DNA from: Aquila chrysaetos chrysaetos
Lineage: Eukaryota; Chordata; Aves; Accipitriformes; Accipitridae
Direction of reading: 5' to 3'
Assembly: GCF_900496995.4 (NCBI RefSeq)
Contig: NC_044012.1
Coordinates: forward strand, 1,860,001-1,924,000
Length of the DNA: 64,000 bases
Program-made: the position numbers and the translations under genes
The notes under the pieces: model-generated
Database searches by the model: none
What the model was told of the DNA's origin: nothing
The model's input: the letters and a program-made list of their open reading frames with translations, nothing else
Shown: piece after piece, positions 1 through 11,535 of the stretch
Position numbering within the stretch: position 1 is the stretch's first letter
How the letters are laid out: every line of letters begins with the position of its first letter

Positions 1-540
1 GCTCACACCAGCTCCCGGCGTGGCAAAACCCACCGCAAAGCGCGGCGCAGCTGGAAGGCGTGAGGCTGAGCCCTTGCAGACCCCGCATCTCTCCCGAGAA
101 GGACGGGCTTTATTCTTCTTTCACGCCAGCTCTCTGCCCTTCACCCTACCCACATCAGATCTCAGAGCAGCAGCAGGAAAACCCCCTCACCCCGTGATTT
201 CCAAGCTACGGACGACGAAAATTGGCCTCACCGGGCCGGAGCCGAGGCACAGCGCTGCCACGCACCGGGAGCACCAGCGTCCCACCGTGTCAAGGGAGCG
301 AAGGGCCGGTGTGACACCCCCCCCGCCTCTCCCCGCAGGGACCGGGGCCGGCCCGGAGCCACGGCCGAGACCCGCCACAGGCCAGCGGGTCCCGCAGGGG
401 AGGAGAGCCGGGCCCAAAAACACCGGCTCAAGGCTCGGGGTTTAACGAGACAAGACCTGGCCCGCTTCAGGGGTCCGGAGCCCAGGGCTCCCCCCCCCTC
501 CCCGCGCCCGCCTCCTCCCGCAGCCCCGGCGGGGCCTCAC
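1..540. other. Non-coding GC-rich flank, probably first intron of a minus-strand gene
   Basis: No reading frame here resembles a known protein. Read on the minus strand, a good splice donor (CAG then GTGAGG) sits with its GT at 540-539, so this stretch would be intron of a gene running off the left edge. The open frames present are short and follow from GC richness. Confidence 0.35.
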
Positions 541-720
541 CTGGCGGCGGCACCGCGCACCGGGGGACCGGTCCGCCCGCGAACGGGCTCCGGCGGAAAC
601 GCGGCACCGCGGGCCCCGCGTTCCGCGCCCAAACGTTCCCTCCCCCCCTTCCAACGACCCACACCCGTTTTATGGGGATTTGGCCCCAAACCGCCCACTG
701 GGGGGTGCGGCTTGTCGTGC
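541..720 (-). other. Candidate non-coding first exon of a divergent gene, possibly ACSF3
   Basis: The minus strand shows a CpG-rich stretch ending in CCAG followed by GTGAGG (exon edge at 541). A cluster of CRE motifs lies just upstream in the minus-strand sense. In mammals ACSF3 (mitochondrial malonyl-CoA/fatty acyl-CoA synthetase) is the head-to-head neighbour of CBFA2T3 and has non-coding 5' exons, so it is the natural candidate. No ACSF3 coding sequence is in the window and the transcription start is a guess, so the identity rests on synteny only. Confidence 0.3.
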
Positions 721-761
721 ACGCGGGGCCGGCGTCCTCCGCTGGCGCCGCAGCGTGCCTC

Positions 762-835
762 TGACGTCACCGCACCCCCCCCTGCGGCGTCACCGCGGCG
801 TCCTCTGACGTTCACGGCGGGCATCCGTGACGTCA
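762..835. promoter_or_regulatory. CRE cluster (two perfect TGACGTCA sites plus half-sites)
   Basis: Perfect palindromic cAMP-response elements occur at 762-769 and 828-835. Half-sites lie between them: CGTCA at 788-792 and TGACG at 806-810. Clustered CREs inside a CpG island are typical of CREB/ATF-responsive promoters within about 200 bp of a start site. They sit 50-120 bp upstream of the proposed minus-strand first exon. Confidence 0.5.
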
Positions 836-1810
836 TGGAGCTGCAGCCCTGCCCGGGATCAGCTGGGTTTCGGCAAGGCTGAGGAATGGCCCGGCACCCC
901 CACTTTGCGGAGCCTGGACCCGCGGCACCTCCTGAGGGGGGGGGGACAGACACCCGGACACCCCCAGGGACACGCAAAGGCCAACACGGTGGCACATGGC
1001 GGCACCACGTTCCCCTCCCGCTCCGGCCCCGTGGCCACATCCAGCACCTCCAGCACCTCCCAGCCGGGCCGGAGCAAAGCTCCACGCAGGGCTCGGACGG
1101 GGGCTCGGCGGGAGCCGGCAAGGGACCTCGGCACGGGGCAGCCGGGCGGCACCGGCCCCCACCGCAGCCGAGCGGAAACCCAGCCCGGTTTATTATTTTT
1201 GGCCGGTCCCGCTGCAGATTTGCGTTCGCCTCTGCAGCAACGGGGGGACGCGCGGGATGGGGGGGGGGGGCGCGGGGACAGCCGGACCCTCTCCCGGCAA
1301 GTCGCCGGCAAGACCTGTCGCGCGGCCGGGGGCACCCGCGGGCGGGCGGCGGGCACAGGGGTGCAGCCACGGTGGGATGGGGCACGACTCCCCCACGCAG
1401 CCCTGCCAGCCTCGGCGACGGGATGCCTGCCGGTCCGGCCGCGGCGCGGGCAAGCGGGGCAGACCCTCGCGCGCGGAGGCGCGTGGCCCTTGCGCCGCGC
1501 ACGCCGCCGCGCGCCCGCCTTTCTCCGGCCCTTCTCCGGCGGCACGCGTCCCGGCGCCGTCCCCTCCCAGGCCCCGCAGCCCACTCCTCTGCTGGAGCCT
1601 TGTTTTTCCGGCTGTGCGCGGCGGCGCGTGAAGCGGGGCGGCCGGGGTGACCCCCCCACCCACCTCCCTCAGGTGCGTTTCCACTCGGGGCCGGCGGCCG
1701 GCAGCCCAGCGAGGCGCAGCGGGGCTGGGAGCGGAAGCGAGGACGGGAGCCCAGCCTTGGGCAGAGCCCGGCCATGATGGGACGTGCACCCGCCAGCCCT
1801 GCGCCAGCCG

Positions 1811-2437
1811 TGCTGCATGGCACCCCGTTGCACGCCTCCCCGTTGCACGCCTCCCCGTTGCACGCCTCCCCGTTGCACGCCTCCCCGTTGCACGGCTCCC
1901 TCCCGTTGCACGCCTCCCCGTTGCATGGCACCCCGATGCATGGCTCCCTCCCGTTGCACGCCTCCCCGTTGCAGGCTCCACGTTGCACGGCTCCCTCCCG
2001 TTGCACGCCTCCCCGTTGCATGGCGCCCCGTTGCATGGCTCCCTCCCGTTGCACGCCTCCCCGTTGCAGGCTCCACGTTGCACGGCTCCCTCCCGTTGCA
2101 CGTCTTCCTGTTGCACAGCTCCCCATTTCACGCCTCCCCGTTGCATGGCTCCCCGTGGCACGGCTCCCTCCATGTTGCACAGCTCCCTGTTGCACGGTTC
2201 CCCACTGCAAGGCTCCCTCCCAGTTGCACGGCTTCCTCCACATTGCAGAGCTCCCCATTGCACGGCTCCTTCCCTGTTGTACATGTACCCTCACCACTGC
2301 TCAATTCCCCATTGCATGTCTGTTGCACAGCTCCCCGTTGCACGGCTCCCCAATGCACGGCTGTTGCACGGCTCCCTCCCCATTGCACGGCTCGCTCCCC
2401 GTTGCACGGCTCCCCGTTGCACGGCTCCCCTGTGCAG
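1811..2437. repeat. 15/18-bp minisatellite
   Basis: About 35-40 tandem copies of a 15-bp unit (GTTGCACGCCTCCCC), mixed with 18-bp versions carrying an extra CCC-type insertion and with diverged copies toward the right end. Because 15 and 18 are multiples of three, several frames stay open across it. The long open frames on both strands here are repeat artefacts, not genes. Confidence 0.9.
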
Positions 2438-4439
2438 AGCTGCTGCAGGAGGGACCCCTCCCTCACACCAGCGGGCACCCATCTCCCCGCCGGAGGGTTC
2501 AGCGTGCCCCGTGCCCACGCGCTGCCCTGCAGATGTGCCCGGCTCCCACCACCACCCTGCCACCGCCGCTTTCATTCTCCTTTTCGCACTTGCCATCTGT
2601 CACCGGCCTCCCCCGGTCCCCGCAGGCTGCGGGGATTAACCCCCCCCACCCCCCCGAGGGGGAGCAGGGGTGACGACAGTGGGGTGCCATCATCCCTGCG
2701 GTGGTCCCGGGGCTGGAGGGGACAGGGTGCGTGGCGTGGGGACAGGGCTGTGACAGTCGCAGATGCGTGCGCCAGGCAGGATGCTCCTCTGCGACTACGC
2801 GGCCCCTCCAGGTTGTGCAGGGACCCCCATCCCCGGGGGGGGGTGACGGGACCGCGCTCCCCCCGCGACCGTGGCAGGCTGCCGGGCCAGCTGGCCGCGT
2901 GCACAGCAGATGTCCACCCCGAGCCACCCTCTGCCGCTCCGTCCCCCGGCACCTGGTGCCCACTGGCCATCTGGAGCCGGCCACATCCCCGGAGACGATG
3001 CTCAGCCCTGGCCCCGAGCAGCACCCGGCCACTGCCGTCCGTCCTGGGGGGCTGCCGGGGCTGCAATTTGCTCCCCGGGGCCAGGAGGGAGAGAGCTGCT
3101 CCGCAGCGGTGCCAAGCCAGCCCCGGCCATTGCCAGTGCTGGGGGAGCGGGTTATGGTTTATTCGGCAGCGGCAATGCCGGCTCACCCTGTGCCAGTGTT
3201 TGGCCACGCTGGGAGACATGCGCAGTACCCGGCCCCGTTCTCCATATCGGGGTGGCGGGGACAACGCATCGGGGAAGGGATCAGTCCAGATGTGCCGTCA
3301 CAGCTGGGAGCAAAATACCCAGTGCCTGCGGCTGCCGTGGAGCGGCTGGGCACTGCAAAAGCAGAGACCCGGGTGCACTGCAGCCCTGCCCACCCACGGA
3401 CCCCCCAAACCCGGGCTCACAGGGCTGCTGCAATGGTCCCCGGGGCACTGGGATGTCCCCAGGCTGCCACCGTGGTTTGTCACCTCCCTCCCAGCTGGGT
3501 GCGAGCCCTGCGGCCCACGTTGGCGGGAGGGTTTTCCACTTGCTCCCCCCACCTTACGCAGCTTGCTGATTAATTATGGATCCAGCAGAAAGCTTTTATT
3601 ACATTAGAGTTTACTTGTGGCAACATCCGTATTTATTAAAAAAAAAAAAAAAAAAAAGAAAGGAAAGTAATTACTATGGTGGTGTAAACACCGCAAACAC
3701 CGCTGGGTTACGGGGAGCTTAGGGTGAGTGCCACGGCTGCTGGCGGCTCCAACCCAGTGCTCTGTGGTGGGATGGGATGGGGGCACAGGGGGCTGCCGCC
3801 GTGATGCTGCTTGTGGTAAGGACGGAGCACGGCAAGGGGGGAGCCCGTCCATCCCCGCTGCGACACCCCAAGGCTGCGGGCACCGTGTCCCCAGCCCTGT
3901 CCGTTCCCAGCCCAAGGTGGGACAGAGCCAGAGCCTGTGCCGGGGTCCCCAGCCGCTGCCGAGGAGGGAGTAGTAAACAAGGTGGAGTGAAACGTTTGAT
4001 CTCCATCCATCTGCCAGAGCCTAATCTCCCACCGGCAGCCCTCGTGCCTCATCGCTTCCCAGCCCCCCCTAATCTGCTCCCCGCCGGCCAGCGGAGGGTC
4101 AGAGCCGGGGCTGCTGGCCGTGCACACGCCGCATGGCATCGGCGCAACCGAGAGGCTGCCGTGGCGCGGGGAGCCTGGCCGGCAGGGCCATATGGTGGGA
4201 GAAACTGGATTAACCGTCCCCGTTTCGGGGTTTAACCCCTGTGCTGCTGCTGCAGTGGTGGGAGGGCACAAGCCAGGGGACACGGTCCCGCTACCAACCC
4301 CCCCGTGCCCGCATCCCACCCGGCACGAGCATCCGCTCGGGGTGGCAGGGGACGGGTCTGTCCCCCCGGAGCTTGTGGGGGACGCGATTGCCGTCGGGAC
4401 TCCCCGGGGACGGGAGCAGCTCGGAGACGCTCGGCGTGA
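2438..4439. other. Intergenic GC-rich stretch, no gene seen
   Basis: Nothing coding is recognised. The notable landmark is a run of 20 A at 3638-3657 following an AT-rich patch (3560-3637). No target-site duplication or retroposon body is visible around it. The rest is GC-rich unique sequence with short open frames on both strands. Confidence 0.4.
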
Positions 4440-4560
4440 AGTGGAGCCGTAAGTGCCTCCTGCGTCACGTGGCGAGGATAAGTGCAAAATGGCCCTATTA
4501 TGATAATTGCGCGAAATTATGATTGATGGAGATTAGCTGCTTATTTGAGGAAATGGCAGG
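4440..4560. promoter_or_regulatory. AT-rich island with PBX-HOX type motif (candidate enhancer)
   Basis: A sharp AT-rich island in GC-rich surroundings. It contains TGATTGATGG (4520-4529), the classical PBX-HOX composite word, a repeated AATTATGA-type homeodomain motif, and a CACGTG-like word at the left edge. A role as a conserved non-coding enhancer is inferred from composition and motif content only. Confidence 0.35.
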
Positions 4561-5480
4561 CGCACGTGTGACACGGGCAGGCCGGGGTACAGCCGCCGGG
4601 GGACGGGGGGTGCGGGCAGAAGGGCACGCCGGGACGGCTCCTGCGGCTCTTCCTATGGCATGGACCGTCACCGCCATCCCGGGAGCTGCTGCATCCCCGG
4701 CCGCTGGCTCTTGGGCTGGGATGTGCCACAGCATAGGGACACCGGGTGCTGCATGGCAGGAGTCCGGGCTGGGGCCGGTGTGAGCCACGCACGGCCCTGA
4801 CCTGCCCCGTGGAAGGCTCCTGGTGTCTCCTACCAAGCCCATTAAAGGCATTCCCAATTAGGGGGTAAACCTGTTAAACAGTGATGGCGGGCAGGTCTCC
4901 GTGTGCTGGTGCCTTGACCGGCGCTCCCGGTGCTCTGTGCCACGGGGCTGTGCCGTGGGGCTGGGGAGACAGCAGCAGGGCAGCCCCAGCACCCCTGCAG
5001 CTCCCAATAAATGTGGCTCACAGTAAATGACTTATTTTGGGTGAAGCTGAGCAGGGTGCTGTCCCCTGCCTCCCGTTTGGCCGTCCCCACCGGTGTCCCT
5101 CGGCCTCCGGGACTCTCCTGGGGCATCGGTGCCGGGAGCACCTGGGCTACAGTGGATGCTCAAGCCACGCTCCCGCTTCTCCCTCTAAAAAAGATGCCAA
5201 GACCGGGAATGTGGGGAAGGAAAGCTGGAGAGGCAGGCATTGCTGCAGTGCCGATGGCTGGCCAGGATGGAGCCATGGCACGACTGCGCCGCCGGGGCCA
5301 GGATTTCGGCACGGGGTGGGGATGCCGCGTTGCACGAGGCTGAGGTGGCCACATAGAGCAACGCACGGCCGGAGGGCACCCCAAAACCACCCACCCATCG
5401 CCAGAAGTCCCTCCTCCGCTCTCCCCTTCCCAATTTCCCGGGCCCCCCTACGCGGCAGACGGATGCTGGGTAAGAGGTGT
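4561..5480. other. Intergenic, no gene seen
   Basis: GC-rich unique sequence with a small AT-rich patch at 5000-5045. No coding similarity, repeat array or RNA gene is recognised. Confidence 0.35.
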
Positions 5481-7095
5481 GTCTGCGGGAGCCGTGCTCG
5501 CCACGCAGCATCGCCGAGCTGGGCTGCGTCGGCGCTTGCCATCCCCGGGATGGGTTCTCCCGGCTGGGCTGGGGGCACGAGTAGAGGCAGGCGGGGCTGA
5601 GCCCCTCCACGCGACGCCAGCACCGCAGCCAGGCTCCCATGCCCTCCGCCGAAAGACGAGGACGTCGCCCAGCCGGCCGCGGCGGAGGGAAGGGGCCCCC
5701 AGCGGGTCCCCCCGCCGCCGGGCACGGCGAAGCCAGCTCTCCTCTCTGCCATTTTCCCCTTTTCCTCCCCCCTCGTTTGGCTTTTGGCAGCCGAGCCGCG
5801 GCGGCGGCTGGGGCGCGCGGTGCTGGGGAAGGGCTGCCAAGCGTCGGCAGCCCCCCGCGGCCCCCCGGCCCCCCGTGCCAAGGCTGGTGGCTGGCAGAAG
5901 GGCTGCCTGCGCCTGGCGGGGCTCCGTCAGCTGCGGGAGGATCCCTGCGCCGCGTTCGCTGCCAATTTCCCTGCGAGCTGGCACCGCAGGCGGCTCCGGA
6001 GGCACCGGCGGAGAAGGCTGGGGAGGACGGATTGTGAAAGGGAGAGAGGAGAGAGAGAGGAGAGGGGAAAAAAAAAAAAAAAAAAAAATAATGGACACAT
6101 GCCATCGCCGGAGCGGCGAGGCTGCCGCTGCCAAAACGCCAGCAGGCAGCGCGGGGCCAAAACCCGCCGGCGGCAGAGAGGAGGGTCTGGCAGCCCGTCC
6201 CAGCGCGGGACACATGGAGGACGGGCAGCGCGGCGGAGGCGACGGCGTGGCCGAGGCAGGACGGGTAGCTGGACGACGGAGCCGGAGAGGAGAGAGGTAT
6301 TTGCCTTCGTTTTAAAGTCTGCGTGCGCACGCGTCCGCTGCCGTGGCCGCGCGCCCCGGCCGGCTCAGCCCCGCGCAGGCTCTGCCCGCGGCCTCCCCGT
6401 CCGTCCCGCCGCTCTGCCGCCTGCGGCCTGCCCCACGGCGCTGCCAGCCCTTCGCCGCCCGCAGCCGCTGCCTGCGGGCGCGGGTCGGGTTCGGCCGGCG
6501 GCTGCCGAAGGGGGATTTGCCGTCCCCTCGGCCACGCGCGCTGGGGCCGGCGAGGGAGGTCGCGGCTTTGTCTGGTTGGGCTTTGTCTGCCGGCGGCGGC
6601 GGCGGCGGTGCCGGGAGCTGCGCGGTTGCGGCGGGCAGGGGCGGCCGCGGCGGAGCGGGGAGGGCGTGAGGCGAAGTCCTGCCGGCGGCACGCGGGAACG
6701 GTCCCCTGCTCCCGAACTGGGGCTGCCGCGGAGGCGAGACCGGGGATGAGGGAGGAGGAGAGGGTGGGCAGAGAGCCCTCTGCGCCCACCGCCGCGCTGG
6801 GGAGGAGGAGGAGGAGGAGGAGGAGGAGGGAAGGGGAAGGATTGCGGGGCACCGGGGAGAGGGTGCCGGGAAGCTCGTGGCGCCGTGGCCGCGAGCCGCG
6901 CCGGTGCGGGGGTCGCGGTGGCGGGGTGCTGGCCGCAGGGGTCGGGGTCGCGGGTGGTGGGTGTCGCGTGGGGTCGGGGGTGTGAACGCGTGGCGGGAGC
7001 CTCGGGGAAGGGGCTGAGGGGTGGAGGGCAGAGCCTCGGTCCGGCAGCGCCGGTGCTGCCGCGTGCTGGTCCGGGTTGGTGAACGTGTCGCCTGC
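5481..7095. promoter_or_regulatory. CpG island
   Basis: CG dinucleotides are dense over about 1.6 kb, interrupted only by a purine tract. No clean first exon with a consensus donor was found; the best donor-like word, GAG then GTATTT near 6297, is weak. It may be an upstream promoter of CBFA2T3 or of a non-coding transcript. The 817-codon minus-strand open frame covering it looks like a GC artefact. Confidence 0.45.
6029..6089 (+). repeat. Purine tract (GA-rich, then poly-A)
   Basis: About 60 nearly uninterrupted purines: a GAGAGG-type stretch followed by roughly 20 A. Such homopurine tracts can form triplex or H-DNA. A second purine stretch, (GAG)n, lies at about 6806-6832. Confidence 0.7.
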
Positions 7096-7524
7096 CCCGT
7101 GGTGCAGGAGCAACGTCGGAGCCAGCAGCAGATGCCAGCGTGCTGGGAACGCCGCTGCTTCGCAGCTCCATCGGCACCCACGCGAAGGCAAAGGGCTCTG
7201 GCCGGGCCCCCCAGTGCCAAACCTGGCCGGCACCAGGGCAAGGAGCCGGCGCTGACGGGAAACGGAGATGTTGGCAATGCCGAGCCCCCACACCACCCCG
7301 ACTCTCGCCTGCTGCTCTGCACCTCTGAAGGACCCGGGCTGTGCCCAGCAGCACCCCTGTGCCTGGGGATGTTCTCTCTGCACAAGCACCACCAGGAAAA
7401 ACCTCCCTCGGGGTCCCTGACCCCGGTACCCATCGCCTGCAGGAGCCAGGGCAGGGCCCCCAGCGTCCAGCTTCAAGGGCATCAGCATCTCCCTGGGAGG
7501 GATGTGGAGCGAAGCAAGAGGAGC

Positions 7525-7576
7525 CGTCCCATCCCGTCCCATCCCATCCCTTCCCATCCCGTCCCATCCCATCCCA
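7525..7576 (+). repeat. Pentamer microsatellite (CATCC)n, imperfect
   Basis: About ten tandem 5-bp units of the CATCC/CGTCC/CTTCC type. Confidence 0.8.
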
Positions 7577-8479
7577 TGCTCAGGCAGCCCGTGCATCGTG
7601 ACTTCAAGCTGGAGTAGCAGCTCTGCCCATTCCTGCATCGGATATTGGGATTAAACACAGCACCCTGCTTGCGAGGGGCAGACCGTGCTGCAGCCGAGTC
7701 CCCAAAATGTTCCAAGGAGAGGGGTCAGAAAAGGTCCCTCCAGCAGCCAGACAGCACCGCCGCAGCCTCTCCACCTCATGCAAACCTCCCGGCACCACCA
7801 TTCATGGGAGGACGAAGCCCCACGCCTGCCCCATGCTGCCCGCCTTGGAGCCGGGGGGGGGCAGGAACGCTCCCTGTGTTGTGGGACGCTTCCCCCCGTC
7901 TCCCCCTCTCCCTCGTTTTCCTCCATATTTCACAGTTCCTGCTTCCTGCACAAGGCAGGGGTCTCCAGGGACTCCAGCCAGATGTTCTCTGCAGCACACC
8001 ACATTGCTTTCCTAATGAAATATTCATGGAGCCTCTCCGCCTTTTGCCATGAAAGCCTTCTGCAGCTCCCAGCCATGGAAACGCTGTGCAGGCAGCATTC
8101 CTGCAAAGCCACCCGCCCGGGGCTCCTGACCCCCCGCTTGCCGCTTGGCACCTTCACGCCGCTCCTCCTTCCTCTTCCTCCTCCCGCGGGCAGTGCCGGA
8201 GCGGGGGGCTTCGTCCCACCTCGCCATGCAGCCGACGCGTCGCCAAGGGTGCAGCCAGGGCCAACGTGCTGGGGACACCGGTGTCCCCGCGCGGCCGTCG
8301 CCCACCCCGAGGCAGGGTCCGTCCACGGCTGGGGGGGGGGTGGCGGGGGGGTGGACACCCCGGCGTGGGGCACAGAGGCATGTCACCCAACCCCTGCCAA
8401 AACCACCCCAGGCGCGGCAGAGGCGGAGGGCCTCGTCTGCCGGCACGGCCCTCGTGCTGCCGCCGGCTCCCAGCCAGCC
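7577..8479. other. Intergenic, no gene seen
   Basis: Unique GC-rich sequence with an AT-richer patch at 8000-8050. G runs at 8331-8352 could form a G-quadruplex on the + strand. No gene recognised. Confidence 0.35.
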
Positions 8480-8620
8480 CGCAGCATTAGCGATGCTGTG
8501 CACTATAATCCAATTAGGTTGTTTATGCAAACAATCAGGTTTTATGTTTCGGTAAAAAGCTTAAATAACCTTAATCAAAGCAAAAGACCTGAAATTATCA
8601 CCGGTGGAGGCTGTGGTTTG
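8480..8620. promoter_or_regulatory. AT-rich island with homeodomain/POU words (candidate enhancer)
   Basis: A well-bounded AT-rich island containing CCAATTAGG (homeodomain core TAATTG on the other strand), ATGCAAAC (octamer-like, about 8524-8531) and several AATC/TTAAT words. Looks like a conserved non-coding element; conservation is not testable here. Confidence 0.35.
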
Positions 8621-9539
8621 TTGGGTGGGGGGCAGGACACCCTGCCCAGCTCGGGACACCCTGCCTGGCTCGCACCAGCCGCCGGCGGCCCCGGGATCTC
8701 TTGGGGGGTGCTCAGCACCGAGAGCCGTGTGGGAGATGCTTTGCTCCAGCCCAGCCTTGCTGCCAGAGGGTCTGAGCCGTCCGGCTGGCACTGCCGGTGC
8801 AGGAGGTGCTGGTGCCCTTCGGCGTCACGTCCTGCAAGTCCCAGCCTGGTCCCGCGGCCGGGGGGGGGGGCTGGGGGTCGGGGTCCCTTTGCCCGCAGCC
8901 ACCCACTTAGCGAGCCTGTGGGGGCCCAGCACACCTGCCTCCTCCTGCCCCTCACCCAAGGATCATTAACTGAAACTCCAGAGGCGTTAATCAGGCAGAG
9001 CAATAACCGGAGGAGGGAAGGGTGTGGGGGGGGGTGGCCGTGGGGAGCAGCAGGAGGGTGCTGGGGCGCAGGTTGGCTGTGCCGGTTGGGGACAGGAGAA
9101 CACGTCTCTGCCACAGCCACCTCTGGGGCTCCCAGCTCTGGGTGCTGAGCGCCTGACCCTCTGGTTCTGGCACCCAGGGACCTCTTGTCACCCCTGTCCC
9201 GTACGTGTCCGCAAATGTGGGAGCATCCCTCTGCACCAAGGTGTGCCGTCAGGCCGGGGGGGGATGCAGGAGATGCCAGCCAGCGACTGATCCAGCACGC
9301 TGCCACCATTCCACCTCGCATCACCAGCCTGGGCTGCACCGACAGCACCAGAGCATCCCGGTACCGGCAGAAAATACCTGCAGCTCCAGCTCGGGTCAGG
9401 GACAGCAGCGTGAGGTGGCACGGGGGACTGTGCCGCACCGTCCCCGCGCCTGCCTGGGGATGGGCATGGTGAAGCGGGGAGCAGGGCTTGCTCTGGAGGG
9501 CTGTACCCGCCGGCGCTGCCTCCCCGCACACCCCGAGTT
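8621..9539. other. Intergenic, with a short AT-rich patch
   Basis: GC-rich unique sequence. A short AT-rich patch with two ATTAA words lies at 8960-9005. No gene recognised. Confidence 0.35.
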
Positions 9540-9745
9540 GCTGGCGGAGTAATAAGCTATGCATGTAGTGTAGAAATAAAACATGTTCTGCAGAACAAAT
9601 GATGTTAATTTGCTGAGAGGCTCTGAAGCTGAGTATTAGCGAAATGCCTTGAGGGAGAGAGCGGCAGCTGTGCTGGAATTAATGGCAACGTGCCGAATTA
9701 GCACCGCTATGCATCATAGTCAGAGGGAAAAATTACCGGAGAGAG
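9540..9745. promoter_or_regulatory. AT-rich island (candidate enhancer)
   Basis: About 200 bp of AT-rich sequence with TATGCAT words near 9557 and 9709, and AATTAATGG and GAATTAGC homeodomain-type cores. The paired TATGCAT words are POU-like. Function inferred from composition only. Confidence 0.35.
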
Positions 9746-10079
9746 GGGGAAAACAACCCCCTCTGCGTGCCAGCCCAGACCCTGGGGCACGCTGCGGAGC
9801 GGAGCCGGCCGCGGCAGGTCCTGGTGCCGGTGGGCTGCCCTCGCCCCAGCCTTGCCAGGGCGCACAGTGGGGGAGGCTGTTTGCTCCGAGCCCGACGGCC
9901 TCCTCTGCGAAGGTGTGTCCTTGGGAGTGCTCGGCATCCCTCTGGGATGCTCGACATCGCTCCAGGGTGCTCAGCATCCCTCTGGACCAAACCGTGCCAC
10001 TGCATCCCACCCTGCTCCAAGGGACTGTGTCCTCAGGGTCTGCATCCCTGCTGCTCCCCCATTCCTTCCCCTCCTTTCT
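9746..10079. other. Intergenic, with a small 25-bp repeat
   Basis: Holds about three diverged copies of a roughly 25-bp unit built on GCTCGGCATCCCTCTGG (9926-9990). Otherwise unique GC-rich sequence. Confidence 0.4.
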
Positions 10080-10375
10080 GGGGGGCTATTCATCTCCTTG
10101 TCTATTTATTTCTTCTATTTATTCCTGGCGGTTGAGCGCCTAAAGTCTGTAGATCCTCATTGATTACTAACAGTGCATCTGGCTTATGGCTCTGCAGCCT
10201 CCTCCGGAGCATCCGTCTTCCTTCCCCGCCGCCTTCCGCCCGGCCGCTCACCACGGCGTGCCCCAGCTACCGGGAGCATGCTGCAGATTGTGCATTACCT
10301 CTTAATGGACGGTTCCAGTAAAATCCACGCCTCTGATGAATATTTAACACCAACATCCGTCTCTGCTGCCCGACG
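10080..10375. promoter_or_regulatory. Two AT-rich islands (candidate enhancer)
   Basis: AT-rich blocks at 10085-10195 and 10280-10360, separated by a GC-rich spacer, with CATTGATTACTAAC and ATTACCTCTTAATGG words. These are candidate conserved non-coding elements. Confidence 0.3.
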
Positions 10376-11535
10376 CAGGGAGGGGGGTCGGTTTGGCTGG
10401 TCCTGCTGCGGCTGCCGGGTCAGGGCTGCAGAGCCGGCTGCGGCCACGGCGCTGCCGGCTCTCACGAGAAACTGGGCTTAGCCTTTGCGTGGCTGAACCC
10501 AAGCCCGTGCAGACAGCAGTGAGCAGTTAGCCTAGCGGAGATTGGGGCTGGTGACATCCCGAGCCGTTTTCCCCATGAATCCCTTGTCATCCCATGTGTC
10601 TGTCACAGCCCACGGCCGCTCATCCCCAGTGTAAAACATCTCCCTATTTGTCTTGTCGCCCTCAACATTTTCTCCCACTTTTGCCTCTGCAGATCCCCAG
10701 CCCCGTGGGTGCCGCCTTCCTCGGGGGACCAGGCTACGCTGGACGGAGCAACCCTCAGCCTGGCCCTGGATGCCACCGTGCCACCCAGCCCTGTCGTGGG
10801 ACCGTCCCGAGGCGGGGGCTCGCGCCTGCCCGTGCTGTGGGCTGTGCGATGTGATGGATGTGGATGTGCCACCAGTCTGGTCCCTGCTGGGATGCGCCAA
10901 GGACTGCCGGGCACCGAACCTGCTGGGATGTGGCAATGGGGATGGGACGCTCCCCCATGACCCCCCTGCAGCCATCGGGTTTCAGCATCCCCAGGAGAAG
11001 GAAGAGGTTTATGCACCCAGAGGCTTATCCATCCGAACACCAGTACATGTGGAGCTTTACCAAACATGCTCAGGCCCTGCCGGCTGCCTCGGGGGCCAGA
11101 ATTGGGCCTGGGGAGGAGAACCGTGCTCCCAGCCACGCTCTGGACCATGGGAACATGGGAGGCTGACGGAGGCATCACCCAGCGGGACCTGCATGGACCC
11201 ACCGAGGTCTGCGCCGGGAGCTGCGCTGCTTGTCCGGGGCACCATCAGTCCTAACCCGGACCCCGCTATCCTGCATCCTGGGGATGCTCCGGGGTGTTTG
11301 CCCCATCCCCACTCCAAACTGGGAGCTCTGGGTGCACAGGGCTTGGCTCCGCAGCACGGGGCCACCCCACCTCTCCATCCCTGGGCTGGGAAATCTCGTA
11401 ACCTGGTTGGTTTTGGAGCGGGAGGTGAGAAGTGGGAGAAGGGTGCCGTGGGGTGCCGCGGGTGCCGCGGGTGCTGCGGGCACGGGTGCCCGGGTGCGGG
11501 CAGGACGGCAGGGGCTGCCGGTCACTGCCAGGTTA
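10376..11535. other. Intergenic, no gene seen
   Basis: GC-rich unique sequence. A short run of GGTGCCGCG-type repeats occurs at 11440-11480. No coding gene recognised. Confidence 0.35.

Larger units (their letters stand above)
430..1660. promoter_or_regulatory. CpG island
   Basis: Dense CG dinucleotides and GC-rich blocks run from about 430 to 1660, well above the flanking sequence. The island contains the CRE cluster and the minus-strand donor. A promoter role is inferred from composition. Confidence 0.55.

Noticed and set aside
537-2297. 586-codon minus-strand open frame
   Set aside because: Much of it is the translated 15/18-bp minisatellite; the rest is GC-biased sequence without similarity. 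All frames there stay open because the unit is a multiple of three.
3560-3660. Retroposon tail (poly-A at 3638-3657)
   Set aside because: No recognisable CR1 or SINE body or target-site duplication flanks the A run.
5185-7638. 817-codon minus-strand open frame
   Set aside because: It lies in a CpG island where stop codons are rare, has low-complexity Arg/Pro/Ala-rich sequence, contains homopolymer stretches (F runs from poly-A) and shows no domain.
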